From HGM11368 sp051883395 (GTDB lineage Bacteria > Bacillota > Clostridia > Christensenellales > UBA3700): DNA of 57,730 nt. A program made the translations under genes and the position numbers. The notes below the pieces were generated by a model, which did no database searches, was not told the DNA's origin, and was given only the letters and a program-made list of their open reading frames with translations. Location of the stretch: the NCBI GenBank assembly GCA_051883395.1, contig JBJETQ010000028.1, positions 1 through 57,730 on the forward strand. Direction: 5' to 3'. Positions 34,231 to 42,885 of the stretch are shown here, piece after piece (the stretch's first letter is position 1; every line of letters starts with the position of its first letter).

Positions 34231-34262
34231 TACAAAATACAAACAAATGTTTGCATTTTGTA
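34231..34262. promoter_or_regulatory. 32-bp near-perfect dyad, SOS-box like
   Basis: Arms TACAAAAT...CAAACA (34231-34245) and TGTTTG...ATTTTGTA (34248-34262) are inverted with one mismatch. The inner CAAACAAATGTTTG (34240-34253) resembles the Firmicute LexA box CGAACATATGTTCG. It covers the -35 box of the polymerase promoter. Confidence 0.65.
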
Positions 34263-34279
34263 GGCGCTTGTGCTATACT
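34251..34279 (+). promoter_or_regulatory. Promoter of the Y-family polymerase gene, leaderless geometry
   Basis: TTGCAT (34251-34256), a 17-nt spacer and TATACT (34274-34279). The ATG at 34286 comes 6 nt later, at the predicted +1, and no SD is present. Confidence 0.75.
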
Positions 34280-34285
34280 GGCTCT

Positions 34286-35515
34286 ATGGACAAGGTGATT
34301 TTGCATTGCGACGCCAACAACTTTTATGCCAGCGTCGCATGTATGTTGGACAAGAGTTTGCAGGGAAAATGTGTGGCGGTTTCGGGCGACCCGACCAAGC
34401 GACACGGCATTATTCTGGCAAAAAATCAAAGAGCTAAGGAGATGGGCGTAAAGACGGGGGACGTGATATGGGAAGCAAAGAAAAAGTGTCCGTCTCTTGT
34501 GTTGGTTGCTCCGCAATACGACATGTACGTCAAGTATTCCGATATTCTGTTTGACATATATACGCAGTACACCGACAGAGTCGAGCCTTTTGGCATAGAC
34601 GAATGTTGGCTGGACGTAACTCATTCTTTGAAATTGTTTGGAAGCGGACAGAAGATAGCCGATACGTTGAGAGAGCGGATAAAGAATGAAGTGGGAATTA
34701 CAATATCGGTGGGAGTGTCTTTTAATAAGATTTTTGCAAAACTCGGCTCTGACATGAAAAAGCCCGACGCCACTACCATAATCAGCAGAGAAAACTATCG
34801 CCAAAAGACCTGGGGACTGCCCGTAAGCGATATGATTATGATTGGGCGCAAGACGTGTGCCAAGTTGGAATTGATGGGAATAAAAACTTTGGGCGACCTT
34901 GCCAATACCAACGTAAAAGTGTTGAAAAACAAGTTTGGTATCAACGGTGAAAAAATGTATCTTAACGCCAACGGCATAGGCGAAGACGAAGTGAGATTGT
35001 ATTATCAACCCCATATTCCCAAGAGCATAAGCAACAGTACAACCATGCCTAAGGACGTAACGGATATGAGCGAGATAAGCGCTGTTATCACCGCTTTGAG
35101 CGAAATGGTGGCGGTGAGAATGCGCAAGTACGATTTTGAAGCCGGCGGCGTGGGCGTTGCAATAAGATACAACGATTTCAGCGGAGCGTCGCAACAGAGC
35201 AGACTTGTCGTGCCGACTTCCAATGCAGGCGACATAAGGGATAACGCACTAAAATTGTTGGTGGAATTGAGACAAAAAGACAAACCGATAAGGGCGTTGA
35301 CCGTTTTTACCTGGGATTTGGACAACGGCGGACAAAGACAGATGTCGCTGTTTGACGACCCGCAAGACTCGGAAAAGAAAAACAGACTGGACAAAACCAT
35401 AGACGGTCTGAGAAAAAAGTACGGTTACAACGTGGTTCAATCGGCAAGAGTAATGGAGCATCCGTATATATGCCACGAGCTGGAAGATAGCGAATTTAAA
35501 CCTTTTAAGAAATGA
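34286..35515 (+). CDS. DNA polymerase, Y family (DinB/UmuC type)
   Basis: A 409-residue translesion polymerase. Catalytic acids are D9 (HCDANNFYAS) and D105-E106 (FGIDECWLD). GVSFNKIFAKLGSDMKKPDA is the family thumb-palm signature. QMSLF (near residue 351) is a sliding-clamp binding motif, and LDKTIDGLRKKYGYNVVQSARVM closes the protein as in many clostridial UmuC-like enzymes. The canonical start MDKVILHCD lies at the predicted transcription start, so the mRNA is probably leaderless. A LexA-like dyad over the promoter suggests SOS control. Confidence 0.93.
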   Translation: MDKVILHCDANNFYASVACMLDKSLQGKCVAVSGDPTKRHGIILAKNQRAKEMGVKTGDVIWEAKKKCPSLVLVAPQYDMYVKYSDILFDIYTQYTDRVEPFGIDECWLDVTHSLKLFGSGQKIADTLRERIKNEVGITISVGVSFNKIFAKLGSDMKKPDATTIISRENYRQKTWGLPVSDMIMIGRKTCAKLELMGIKTLGDLANTNVKVLKNKFGINGEKMYLNANGIGEDEVRLYYQPHIPKSISNSTTMPKDVTDMSEISAVITALSEMVAVRMRKYDFEAGGVGVAIRYNDFSGASQQSRLVVPTSNAGDIRDNALKLLVELRQKDKPIRALTVFTWDLDNGGQRQMSLFDDPQDSEKKNRLDKTIDGLRKKYGYNVVQSARVMEHPYICHELEDSEFKPFKK

Positions 35516-35531
35516 GTATAAGAAAAATCGG

Positions 35532-35545
35532 CGCAAAATTTTGCG
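35532..35545. repeat. Palindrome after the polymerase gene
   Basis: CGCAAAATTTTGCG is a perfect 14-bp palindrome. It has no T-run. It may be a weak terminator or an operator for the next gene. Confidence 0.35.
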
Positions 35546-35556
35546 GTAAAATAGTT

Positions 35557-35592
35557 AGGTACCTTGACAATTAAATCGGACGAGAATATAAT
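35557..35592 (+). promoter_or_regulatory. Consensus promoter and palindrome before marR
   Basis: TTGACA (35564-35569), 17 nt, TATAAT (35587-35592). The palindrome AGGTACCT (35557-35564) touches the -35 box, and TAGGTAGGTAA follows the -10. These GGTA-rich sites are good candidates for MarR autoregulation. Confidence 0.8.
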
Positions 35593-35620
35593 ATAGGTAG
35601 GTAAAAACGGGGGAATACGC

Positions 35621-36052
35621 ATGAACGAAGAACTTATAATCAATCTGAGAGATATAGGAAAGATGATGCGCATGCAATATGAAGGTAAGGCAAGTCAGAA
35701 ACGCATTTTGATTATTCTCAACCAATCGGGTGTGATTACACAAAAGAAGTTGACGGAGAGACTGGGTATACAGCCGGGGTCTTTGAGCGAGATAATATCC
35801 AAGATGGAAAAGTCGGGTCTTGTCGTGCGTACGCCTAACCGATACGACCGCAGGACTACCGACGTTGAACTGACAGATCAAGGCAAAGCTCTTGCGAAGG
35901 AAGCCGCTGAGCAAAGAAAAAAAAGACACGAAGCGATGTTTGAATGTCTTAGTGCAGACGAGAAGGCGACTTTGCTTGCTTTGCTTGAAAAGGTTCGAGC
36001 AGATTGGGAATGTCGTTTGAATCAAAAGCCTTGCAGGCGCAGCGGACGTTGA
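35621..36052 (+). CDS. MarR family transcriptional regulator
   Basis: A 143-residue winged-helix repressor. ITQKKLTERLGIQPGSLSEIISKMEKSGLVVRTPNRYDRRTTDVELTDQGKAL is the DNA-binding wing, with the DRR-x-D/T-wing motif. Two ABC exporter genes follow 17 nt later, so it most likely controls their expression, with a transported compound as ligand (inference). SD: GGGGGAAT, spacing 6. Its promoter carries palindromes. Confidence 0.92.
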   Translation: MNEELIINLRDIGKMMRMQYEGKASQKRILIILNQSGVITQKKLTERLGIQPGSLSEIISKMEKSGLVVRTPNRYDRRTTDVELTDQGKALAKEAAEQRKKRHEAMFECLSADEKATLLALLEKVRADWECRLNQKPCRRSGR

Positions 36053-36069
36053 TAGGGAAGGAAAGAGTA

Positions 36070-37806
36070 ATGTGGAAATATATCAAAAGGTATTTGCCGT
36101 ATGCCATAATTGCCGCTCTGTTTATGATTGGAGAAGTGCTTATGGATTTGATACAGCCGGGGTTGATGAGCAAGATAGTCGACGAAGGAGTGCTTGGCAT
36201 CAACAACGGCGGAGAGAGCGACATAAGCGTGATATGGAAACTCGGCTTGCTGATGATAGGGCTGGTTTTGTTTGGCGGACTTTGCGGTTCGCTCAACAAC
36301 GTTTTTGTACATCTGGCAGGTCAGAATATCGGAAACGAGATGAGAAAAGACTGTTTTGGCAAAATAATGGCTTTTTCTTTTCCGCAGCTTGATAGATTTG
36401 GTACCGGTTCTCTCGTAACGAGAGTAACCAACGATATAACGCAGGTTCAAAATTTTATTTCTCAGTTTGTAAGGGGTATGATTCGCACCCTGTTGCTGAC
36501 TTTCGGCAGCATGTTTTGTATGTTTCGTCTCAATTATAAATTCGGGCTGGTGGTATTGTGCGCCTTTCCTTTTCTTGTGGGAACCATCGCACTATGTCTG
36601 TCAAAAGCCAATCCTTTGTTTTCCAGATTGCAAGCGCAACTTGATAAAATCAACGATATTATGCAGGAAGACGTGTCGGGGATACGCATAATCAAAGCGT
36701 GCGTGCGTGAAATTTATGAAAAAGTCCGTTTTGGAAAAGCCAACGACGAACTTATCAAAACTCAGCTGAAAACTCTCGTAATATTTGCCTTTATGAATCC
36801 CGTGGTCAATGCGATAATGTATATCGTGGTGGCTGTGATATTGCTGTGGGGGTCTTACGACGTAAATTCAGGCGGCGCAACGCCGGGAAACATCATGGCG
36901 GCAATAACGTATTCGACTCAGCTTCTCAACGGTATTCTTATGCTGGTAATGTTGTTCCAGAATATATCAAGGGGACTGGCGTCCTGGAAAAGAGTAAAGG
37001 AAATTCTTGACTGTCAGCCCGAACTCGTCGACGGCAATTTTGACGGTAAAACGCAGATTGAAGGCGAGATAGAATTTCGCAACGTATCTTTTGCCTATCC
37101 GTCAGGCAGACAAAACGTGCTGTCGGACATAAATCTTACCATACATAAGGGCGAAACGGTGGCTATCGTCGGAGCAACGGGCTGTGGCAAGACGACGCTT
37201 GTCAATCTCATTCCAAGGTTTTACGACGCAAGCGAAGGAGCAATTTTGGTGGACGGCGTTGACGTGCGTGATTATAAGCAGGAAGCGCTCAGAGATAAGA
37301 TAGCGATTGTTTTGCAAAAGAGCGAGCTTTTTAGCGCTTCGATACGAGAAAATATTCAATGGGGACTCTTTGGAGCCGACGACGAGCAAGTAAAAGCCGC
37401 CGCTCATACCGCACAGGCCGACAGCTTTATTTCTGCCTGCCCGAACGGATACGATACGATAGTAGCCGAAAGGGGTATGAGCTTGTCGGGGGGACAAAAA
37501 CAGAGAATATCGATAGCGAGAGCTATTGTGAAACCTGCCGAAATTATTATTTTTGACGATTCTACCAGCGCACTTGATCTAAAAACGGAAGCCGACTTGT
37601 ACAAGGCGTTGCAACAAGCAAGCCCCGACAGTACCAAAATCATTGTCGCTCAACGTATTGCGTCGATACGCAGGGCTGACAGAATCGTCGTAGTGGAAAA
37701 CGGCTCGGTGTCTGCCTGCGGCACGCACGAAGAATTGCTGGAAAGCTGTCCGATTTATCAGGAGATATATCAGTCGCAAATAGGCAAGGAGAACCAAGCG
37801 CTATGA
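36070..37806 (+). CDS. ABC exporter half, degenerate ATP site
   Basis: A 578-residue half-transporter with six membrane helices (first about 300 residues, QLDRFGTGSLVTRVTNDITQ) and one NBD. Walker A is GATGCGKTT near 369, the signature is LSGGQKQ, and Walker B is IIFDDSTSALD with D497 in place of the catalytic Glu. That degenerate site and the pairing with the next gene show a heterodimeric multidrug-type exporter (BmrCD/LmrCD, TM287-288 class). SD: AAGGAAAG. The stop overlaps the next start (ATGA). Confidence 0.93.
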   Translation: MWKYIKRYLPYAIIAALFMIGEVLMDLIQPGLMSKIVDEGVLGINNGGESDISVIWKLGLLMIGLVLFGGLCGSLNNVFVHLAGQNIGNEMRKDCFGKIMAFSFPQLDRFGTGSLVTRVTNDITQVQNFISQFVRGMIRTLLLTFGSMFCMFRLNYKFGLVVLCAFPFLVGTIALCLSKANPLFSRLQAQLDKINDIMQEDVSGIRIIKACVREIYEKVRFGKANDELIKTQLKTLVIFAFMNPVVNAIMYIVVAVILLWGSYDVNSGGATPGNIMAAITYSTQLLNGILMLVMLFQNISRGLASWKRVKEILDCQPELVDGNFDGKTQIEGEIEFRNVSFAYPSGRQNVLSDINLTIHKGETVAIVGATGCGKTTLVNLIPRFYDASEGAILVDGVDVRDYKQEALRDKIAIVLQKSELFSASIRENIQWGLFGADDEQVKAAAHTAQADSFISACPNGYDTIVAERGMSLSGGQKQRISIARAIVKPAEIIIFDDSTSALDLKTEADLYKALQQASPDSTKIIVAQRIASIRRADRIVVVENGSVSACGTHEELLESCPIYQEIYQSQIGKENQAL

Positions 37807-39632
37807 GTATGAATGAAAGACAGAGACAAAAACTGGAAGAACGCAACATTCCCGGCGCAATGAATCGTGCGCAGCGCTTTGCCGAAGTGGAATATGCAGA
37901 AAATATCGGCGCCACTCTTAAACGTATTGTCAGGTATTTTTTAGGCAATAAAACGATTGTCGTTTGTATGCTGGCGGTGGTTGTGATAGGTACGTTTTGC
38001 GGAATATACGCTCCTACCTTGCAAAGCAAAGCCATTGATATTATTGCAGGAGAAGAAACGGGAGAGCTGATTGCTACGCTGATATTTATGCTTGCGGTAT
38101 ATATGGTGTACGCCGTAAGCGGATTGTTGCAGGGATTGCTGAGCGCAAAGCTGAGCCAGAGCGTAGTCAAAAGAATGAGAGACGAGCTTTTTGGCAAACT
38201 TGTTGATTTGCCTGTGCGCTATCTCGACACACATTCTCACGGCGATGTGATGAGCCGTATGACCAACGATATCGAAAATATATCCACTACGGTATCGCAA
38301 TCTTTGCCGTCGCTGTGTTCGGGTGTGCTGACAGTTGTCGGTACTATGACCATAATGCTGTGCTATTGCTGGCAACTGGCATTGCTGAGTTTTGCCACCC
38401 TTGCGCTGACGCTCATTGCTACCAAGATACTTTCCGGCAGGGTACGCAAGTATTCACGCAAAAGGCAGACTCTGCTTGGGCAACTCAACGGTACGGTAGA
38501 AGAAATGGTTGCAGGTTATCGCACCGTGGTAGCGTACAATCGACAGAACGTTACCGTCAAGAAATTTTGCGATACTGCCGATTCTCTCACAAAAGCCGGA
38601 ATTAAGACGGATATATTCAGCGGAATTATGGGACCGATAATGAACTGTATAGGCAATATCGGATTTGTCATCATTGCCGTTTTCGGCGGTTACTTTTCGA
38701 TAAAAGGCTTGATTTCCGTGGGAGTCATTTCCGCATTTATCGTGTATGCAAAACAGTTGAGCAGACCTATCAACGAGATTGCACAGGTGTATGGTCAGCT
38801 TCAAACGGCAATTGCGGGAGCAGAACGAGTTTTTGCGGTAGTGGACGAAAAAGACGAAAAAAACGAAGACCATGGCGGAATGACGCTGGCAGATGAAAAG
38901 GGTGCTACGATTGAATTTGTAAACGTAAACTTTTCTTATGATTCGATTAATCCCGTCATCAGAGATTTTTCTTTGACGGTGCCTACCGGCAAAAAGGTGG
39001 CTTTGGTAGGCGCAACCGGCAGCGGCAAGACGACTATTGTCAATTTGCTTATGCGGTTCTATGAGATTGACAGCGGAAAAATAACTATCAACGGGCAGGA
39101 CATATCTCAGGTTGCTTTGGATAGTCTGCGCCGCAATATAGCCATAGTTTTGCAAGATACGGTGCTGTTTGCCGATACGATAAGCAAGAATCTGAAATAC
39201 GGCAACGAATATGCCACGGACGTCGAGTTGGATAGGGCGACGGAAATGAGCTGTTGCAAATCTATGATAGAACATTTGCCTGACGGATACGATACCAAGC
39301 TGGAAGGGGCAAATATCAGTCAGGGACAGCGTCAATTGCTTGCCATTGCACGTGCCTTTGTAGCCAACCCTAAGATATTGATTCTCGACGAAGCGACTGC
39401 CAACGTGGACACTCGCACGGAAAAGGCAATTCAGAATGCCATGCAACGCATCATGCAGGGCAGAACGAGTATTGTGATTGCGCATAGATTGTCTACTATC
39501 AGAGATTCCGACGTGATTGTCGTGATGGACAGGGGCAAAATTGTGGAGAGCGGAACTCATGAGAGCCTGCTCAACCAAAAAGGCAAATACTATGAATTGT
39601 ATATGACACAGTTTGCAGGTTTTGCAACGTAA
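37803..39632 (+). CDS. ABC exporter half, catalytic ATP site
   Basis: A 609-residue partner half-transporter. The membrane domain has LPVRYLDTHSHGDVMSRMTNDIE. Walker A is GATGSGKTT, and Walker B is ILDEATANVD with the catalytic E530. Its signature reads ISQGQ instead of LSGGQ, and that half belongs to the degenerate site formed with the first gene's NBD. The asymmetry is complete and consistent. It may have a charged N-terminal extension of about 40 residues before the first helix. Confidence 0.93.
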   Translation: MSMNERQRQKLEERNIPGAMNRAQRFAEVEYAENIGATLKRIVRYFLGNKTIVVCMLAVVVIGTFCGIYAPTLQSKAIDIIAGEETGELIATLIFMLAVYMVYAVSGLLQGLLSAKLSQSVVKRMRDELFGKLVDLPVRYLDTHSHGDVMSRMTNDIENISTTVSQSLPSLCSGVLTVVGTMTIMLCYCWQLALLSFATLALTLIATKILSGRVRKYSRKRQTLLGQLNGTVEEMVAGYRTVVAYNRQNVTVKKFCDTADSLTKAGIKTDIFSGIMGPIMNCIGNIGFVIIAVFGGYFSIKGLISVGVISAFIVYAKQLSRPINEIAQVYGQLQTAIAGAERVFAVVDEKDEKNEDHGGMTLADEKGATIEFVNVNFSYDSINPVIRDFSLTVPTGKKVALVGATGSGKTTIVNLLMRFYEIDSGKITINGQDISQVALDSLRRNIAIVLQDTVLFADTISKNLKYGNEYATDVELDRATEMSCCKSMIEHLPDGYDTKLEGANISQGQRQLLAIARAFVANPKILILDEATANVDTRTEKAIQNAMQRIMQGRTSIVIAHRLSTIRDSDVIVVMDRGKIVESGTHESLLNQKGKYYELYMTQFAGFAT

Positions 39633-39664
39633 TAAGCGATAATTATTAACGTTTATAAGGGGTA

Positions 39665-39693
39665 TTGATTTTTTTGGCAGAATATAATATACT
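39665..39693 (+). promoter_or_regulatory. Promoter of galU
   Basis: TTGATT (39665-39670), a 17-nt spacer and TATACT (39688-39693). There is no clear terminator for the ABC operon before it. Confidence 0.6.
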
Positions 39694-39758
39694 ATTATTG
39701 TAAGAGTATGATAACCCAACTATCATGCATATTACGGTACTAAATTTTAGGAGTGTAT

Positions 39759-40634
39759 ATGCAAAAAGTTACAAAAGTAGTAATACCTGCGGCAGGGTTC
39801 GGAACAAGATTTTTGCCTGCCACCAAGTCGTTGCCGAAGGAGATGTTTCCTATTGTGGATACGCCGACTCTGCAATACGTGGTGGAAGAAGCAGTCAAGA
39901 GCGGAATTACCGACGTACTGATTATTCTTGGCAAAAACAAAAAGTGTATCGAAGACCATTTCGACTATGCGGTAGAACTTGAAAACCTGCTGGCAAAAGC
40001 CAACAAAACGGCTGAAATCAAAGTTGTGCGAGAGATTGCCGATATGGCAAACTTCCACTATATAAGACAAAAGGAAATGAAGGGGTCGGGACACGCTATA
40101 TTGCTGGCACAAGCCTTTGTAGGCAACGAGCCGTTCGGAGTAATTTATGGCGACGACGTCGTGTACAATCCGTCTTCTCCTGCGCTGTCTCAACTTATCA
40201 AGGCATATGAGACGACGGGCAAGACGATAGTTGGTTGTCAGAACGTGCCTAGGGAAGAAGCTATCAAATACGGCGTAGTGCAACCCGGTGCAGTCAAGGG
40301 CAGATATACCGAAATCAAAGGCTTTGTAGAAAAGCCGCCTATCGAGCAGCTGCCTTCCACACTTGCAAGTATGGGCAGATACGTCCTTACGCCTGACATA
40401 TTTGATATACTCAAATCGACGCCGCCAAGCATAAACGGAGAAATCTATCTTACCGACGCTATTCTCACTTTGGCTAAGACAAGCGGCGCATACGCATACG
40501 AGTTTGAAGGCAAACGCTACGACGTTGGCGACAAGGTCGGGTATATCGAAGCGTCGATAGAGTATGGACTGAGAGACGAAACAATCAACCAAAAGCTCAA
40601 AGAGTATTTAAAGAATATCGTTAAAACTTTTTAA
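39759..40634 (+). CDS. galU: UTP-glucose-1-phosphate uridylyltransferase
   Basis: A 291-residue nucleotidyltransferase making UDP-glucose for surface polysaccharides and galactose use. The N-terminal VVIPAAGFGTRFLPATKSLPKEMFPI is the nucleotide-binding signature, VIYGDDVV holds the metal Asp, and GFVEKPP is a further conserved block. TAGGAG is 6 nt before the ATG at 39759; a GTG 6 nt earlier would sit on the SD. Confidence 0.96.
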   Translation: MQKVTKVVIPAAGFGTRFLPATKSLPKEMFPIVDTPTLQYVVEEAVKSGITDVLIILGKNKKCIEDHFDYAVELENLLAKANKTAEIKVVREIADMANFHYIRQKEMKGSGHAILLAQAFVGNEPFGVIYGDDVVYNPSSPALSQLIKAYETTGKTIVGCQNVPREEAIKYGVVQPGAVKGRYTEIKGFVEKPPIEQLPSTLASMGRYVLTPDIFDILKSTPPSINGEIYLTDAILTLAKTSGAYAYEFEGKRYDVGDKVGYIEASIEYGLRDETINQKLKEYLKNIVKTF

Positions 40635-40652
40635 TAACAAATTATGATATCT

Positions 40653-40688
40653 GTCCCTATACGTCAGGCGTATAGGGACTTTTCTTTT
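40653..40688 (+). terminator. Terminator of galU
   Basis: GTCCCTATACG (40653-40663) pairs with CGTATAGGGAC (40669-40679), loop TCAGG, tail TTTTCTTTT. Confidence 0.92.
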
Positions 40689-40860
40689 ATTGAAATTAAC
40701 AAAAAGGACGAATAAAATAAGGACAGATAAACCGGCGGAGCTTTGCATTATGGAGCATATAGAGTGGCGTAATATCGCTGAACGGAAATGTCGGTAGTAC
40801 GGATAGGAGAGTAGCATTACAAAAATTGTGTAAAAAATTTGAAAAATAGCAAAAAAACTA

Positions 40861-40888
40861 TTGACAAAGCATATAATGGTGATATAAT
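40861..40888 (+). promoter_or_regulatory. Promoter of the ctsR operon
   Basis: TTGACA (40861-40866), a 16-nt spacer and TATAAT (40883-40888). The sequence between the galU terminator and this box (40690-40860) shows nothing else. Confidence 0.8.
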
Positions 40889-40890
40889 AA

Positions 40891-40914
40891 GGTCAAAGGT
40901 CAAAGAAAGTCAAA
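40891..40914. promoter_or_regulatory. CtsR operator with an extra heptad
   Basis: GGTCAAA (40898-40904), GAA, AGTCAAA (40908-40914) fits the CtsR box of heptads with a 3-nt spacer. One more GGTCAAA (40891-40897) lies directly before. The box covers the predicted transcription start. Confidence 0.93.
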
Positions 40915-40937
40915 GATTTGGCTTAAAGGAGGTTAAA

Positions 40938-41390
40938 ATGGCAAATATATCTGATACGATAGAAGAATTTATCTTGTCGGTGATAGGCGACGACGACAGC
41001 TTACAGTTGTCGAGAAACGAGCTTGCCAACTATTTTGCCGTTGCACCAAGTCAGATAAATTACGTGCTTGCCACAAGATTCAACGTAGACAAGGGATATA
41101 TTATTGAATCAAAAAGGGGCGGCGGCGGATTTATTACGCTGATAAGGTTGTGCAAAAAGGACGATTTGCTTTCCGAAGTTCTTGAAGAAGTAGAAAAGCT
41201 TGACGGACTGACTTATCAGAAGGCAAGCAACATCATCGACCGTCTGCAAAGAGACGATATGATAGACGACAAACAGGCAGACATAATAAGGAGCGCAGTG
41301 AGCGACAAGGCTCTCAACGTTCCTATGAACAACAACAGACTAAGAAAAAACGTTTTTAGTCAAATATTGATAGGACTCATCAGGGGGTAG
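40938..41390 (+). CDS. ctsR: Transcriptional repressor CtsR
   Basis: A 150-residue winged-helix repressor of heat-shock (clp) genes. The N-terminal domain has SRNELANYFAVAPSQINYVLATRF (HTH) and the glycine-rich wing RGGGGFI that senses heat; the C-terminal helical part follows. It represses its own operon through the heptad boxes just upstream. SD: AAAGGAGG. In relatives, McsB phosphorylation and ClpC-driven removal end repression. Confidence 0.96.
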   Translation: MANISDTIEEFILSVIGDDDSLQLSRNELANYFAVAPSQINYVLATRFNVDKGYIIESKRGGGGFITLIRLCKKDDLLSEVLEEVEKLDGLTYQKASNIIDRLQRDDMIDDKQADIIRSAVSDKALNVPMNNNRLRKNVFSQILIGLIRG

Positions 41391-41394
41391 CAAT

Positions 41395-41874
41395 ATGAAA
41401 ATGTGTGAAATATGCGGCAAGCATCCCGCAACGATATTTATCAAAACCAATATCAACGGCGTCAAGAGCGAAAAGCAAGTGTGTAGCCAATGCGCAAAAA
41501 TGTTGCAGAATTCAGGCAGCTTTGCCGATATATTCGGAGCGCCTGCGCTGGGTAGTTTTTTTGACGAACCCGTTACGCACAGCATGCGTGTATGTCCAAA
41601 ATGCGGAATGACAGAGAGAGAAGTGCTGGAACAATCTCGTTTTGGGTGCAGCGAATGTTACGAAACGTTCAGAGATATTGCAGACGGCTTTGTGGGCAAC
41701 CTGGGCGGAAAAACTTACGTCGGGCAGGTTGCTTTGGACGAGAAACAATGCAAGCAGAAAAGCAGATTGGAAATGTTGAAAGAACAACTGGACAAGGCTG
41801 TTGAAGACAAAGATTTTCTCAAAGCCAACGATATTCAGAATGAAATTCTTGCATTGAAAAAAGGAGAAAAATAA
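41395..41874 (+). CDS. mcsA: McsA, zinc-binding activator of McsB
   Basis: A 159-residue protein with four CxxC pairs (CEICGKH, CSQCAKM, CPKCGMTE, CSECYETF), which should bind two zinc ions. The C terminus has the UVR motif (LEMLKEQLDKAVEDKDFLKANDIQNEI). It activates the arginine kinase McsB and links it to ClpC. It lies 4 nt after ctsR. Confidence 0.95.
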   Translation: MKMCEICGKHPATIFIKTNINGVKSEKQVCSQCAKMLQNSGSFADIFGAPALGSFFDEPVTHSMRVCPKCGMTEREVLEQSRFGCSECYETFRDIADGFVGNLGGKTYVGQVALDEKQCKQKSRLEMLKEQLDKAVEDKDFLKANDIQNEILALKKGEK

Positions 41875-41875
41875 T

Positions 41876-42874
41876 ATGGACAATATGAAGGACGTGGTTT
41901 ATTCTACAAGAATACGTCTGGCAAGAAACATAAAAGGACTGCCTTTTCCGCATAGGCTGAGCGGAGAAGAAGAAATATATTCCGTATTGATGAAAGGCGT
42001 AGAACAGGCTACGGGCAAACTGTTCAAAAGCGACTTTTATAAGATGAGCAATCTTGACGACCTGACCAGACAGACGTTGGTAGAAAAACATCTTATAAGT
42101 CCCGACCTTACTCAAAGTCAATACGGCGCCGTGGTGATAAGTAAAAACGAAGATATTGCCATTATGATAAACGAAGAAGACCACATAAGAGAACAATGTA
42201 TTGTGGACGGCTATGCACCTAAGCAAGCCTACTCGACGCTTGCCACCGTGGATAGAGAAATATCAGAAGTTTTGCCTGTGGCTCACGACGAAAAACTGGG
42301 ATATCTCAATACGTGTCCAACAAATCTTGGAGCAGGAATGAGAGCATCGGTAATGTTGTTTTTGCCTGCGCTTGCCATGAGCGGAGCGATAACAAGCATC
42401 ATCAGGGCAATTCAGGACCTTGGTTTTACTACCAGGGGAGTGTACGGCGAAGGCAGCAAAGCCGAAGGATTTATGTATCAGATATCCAATCAGGCTGCTA
42501 TCGGGCAGAGTGAAAAGCAGATTCTTGACCGATTGGACGGAGTGGTGATGAAAATAGTCGACGCCGAACGGCAGGCGAGAAGCAATCTTGCAAAGAGTCA
42601 GGGAAGTAAACTGAAAGACAAGATAATGCGTGCCTACGGAACGCTGAAATACGCAGTAATGATGAGCAGCGAAGAATTTATGGAATTGTTGGCATTGGTC
42701 AAGCTGGGAGTGTGCGAACACTATATCGACGCCGATATAGACAAACTCAACAGTCTGATTACGGTTACTCAACCGGCTATGTTGTGCAAACTGGCAGGAA
42801 AAAAGTTGGGAGCGGACGAGAGAGACGTGGCGAGAGCCGCCATGGTGAAAAATCTGCTCAAAGATAATCAATAG
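41876..42874 (+). CDS. mcsB: Protein arginine kinase McsB
   Basis: A 332-residue phosphagen-kinase-fold enzyme that phosphorylates protein arginines, marking proteins for ClpCP. TRIRLARNIKGLPFP near 11-25 and YLNTCPTNLGAGMRASV, with the loop Cys C147, are family signatures. It is slightly shorter than the about 355-residue Bacillus enzyme. It starts 1 nt after mcsA. Confidence 0.95.
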   Translation: MDNMKDVVYSTRIRLARNIKGLPFPHRLSGEEEIYSVLMKGVEQATGKLFKSDFYKMSNLDDLTRQTLVEKHLISPDLTQSQYGAVVISKNEDIAIMINEEDHIREQCIVDGYAPKQAYSTLATVDREISEVLPVAHDEKLGYLNTCPTNLGAGMRASVMLFLPALAMSGAITSIIRAIQDLGFTTRGVYGEGSKAEGFMYQISNQAAIGQSEKQILDRLDGVVMKIVDAERQARSNLAKSQGSKLKDKIMRAYGTLKYAVMMSSEEFMELLALVKLGVCEHYIDADIDKLNSLITVTQPAMLCKLAGKKLGADERDVARAAMVKNLLKDNQ

Positions 42875-42885
42875 GAGGTGATAGT

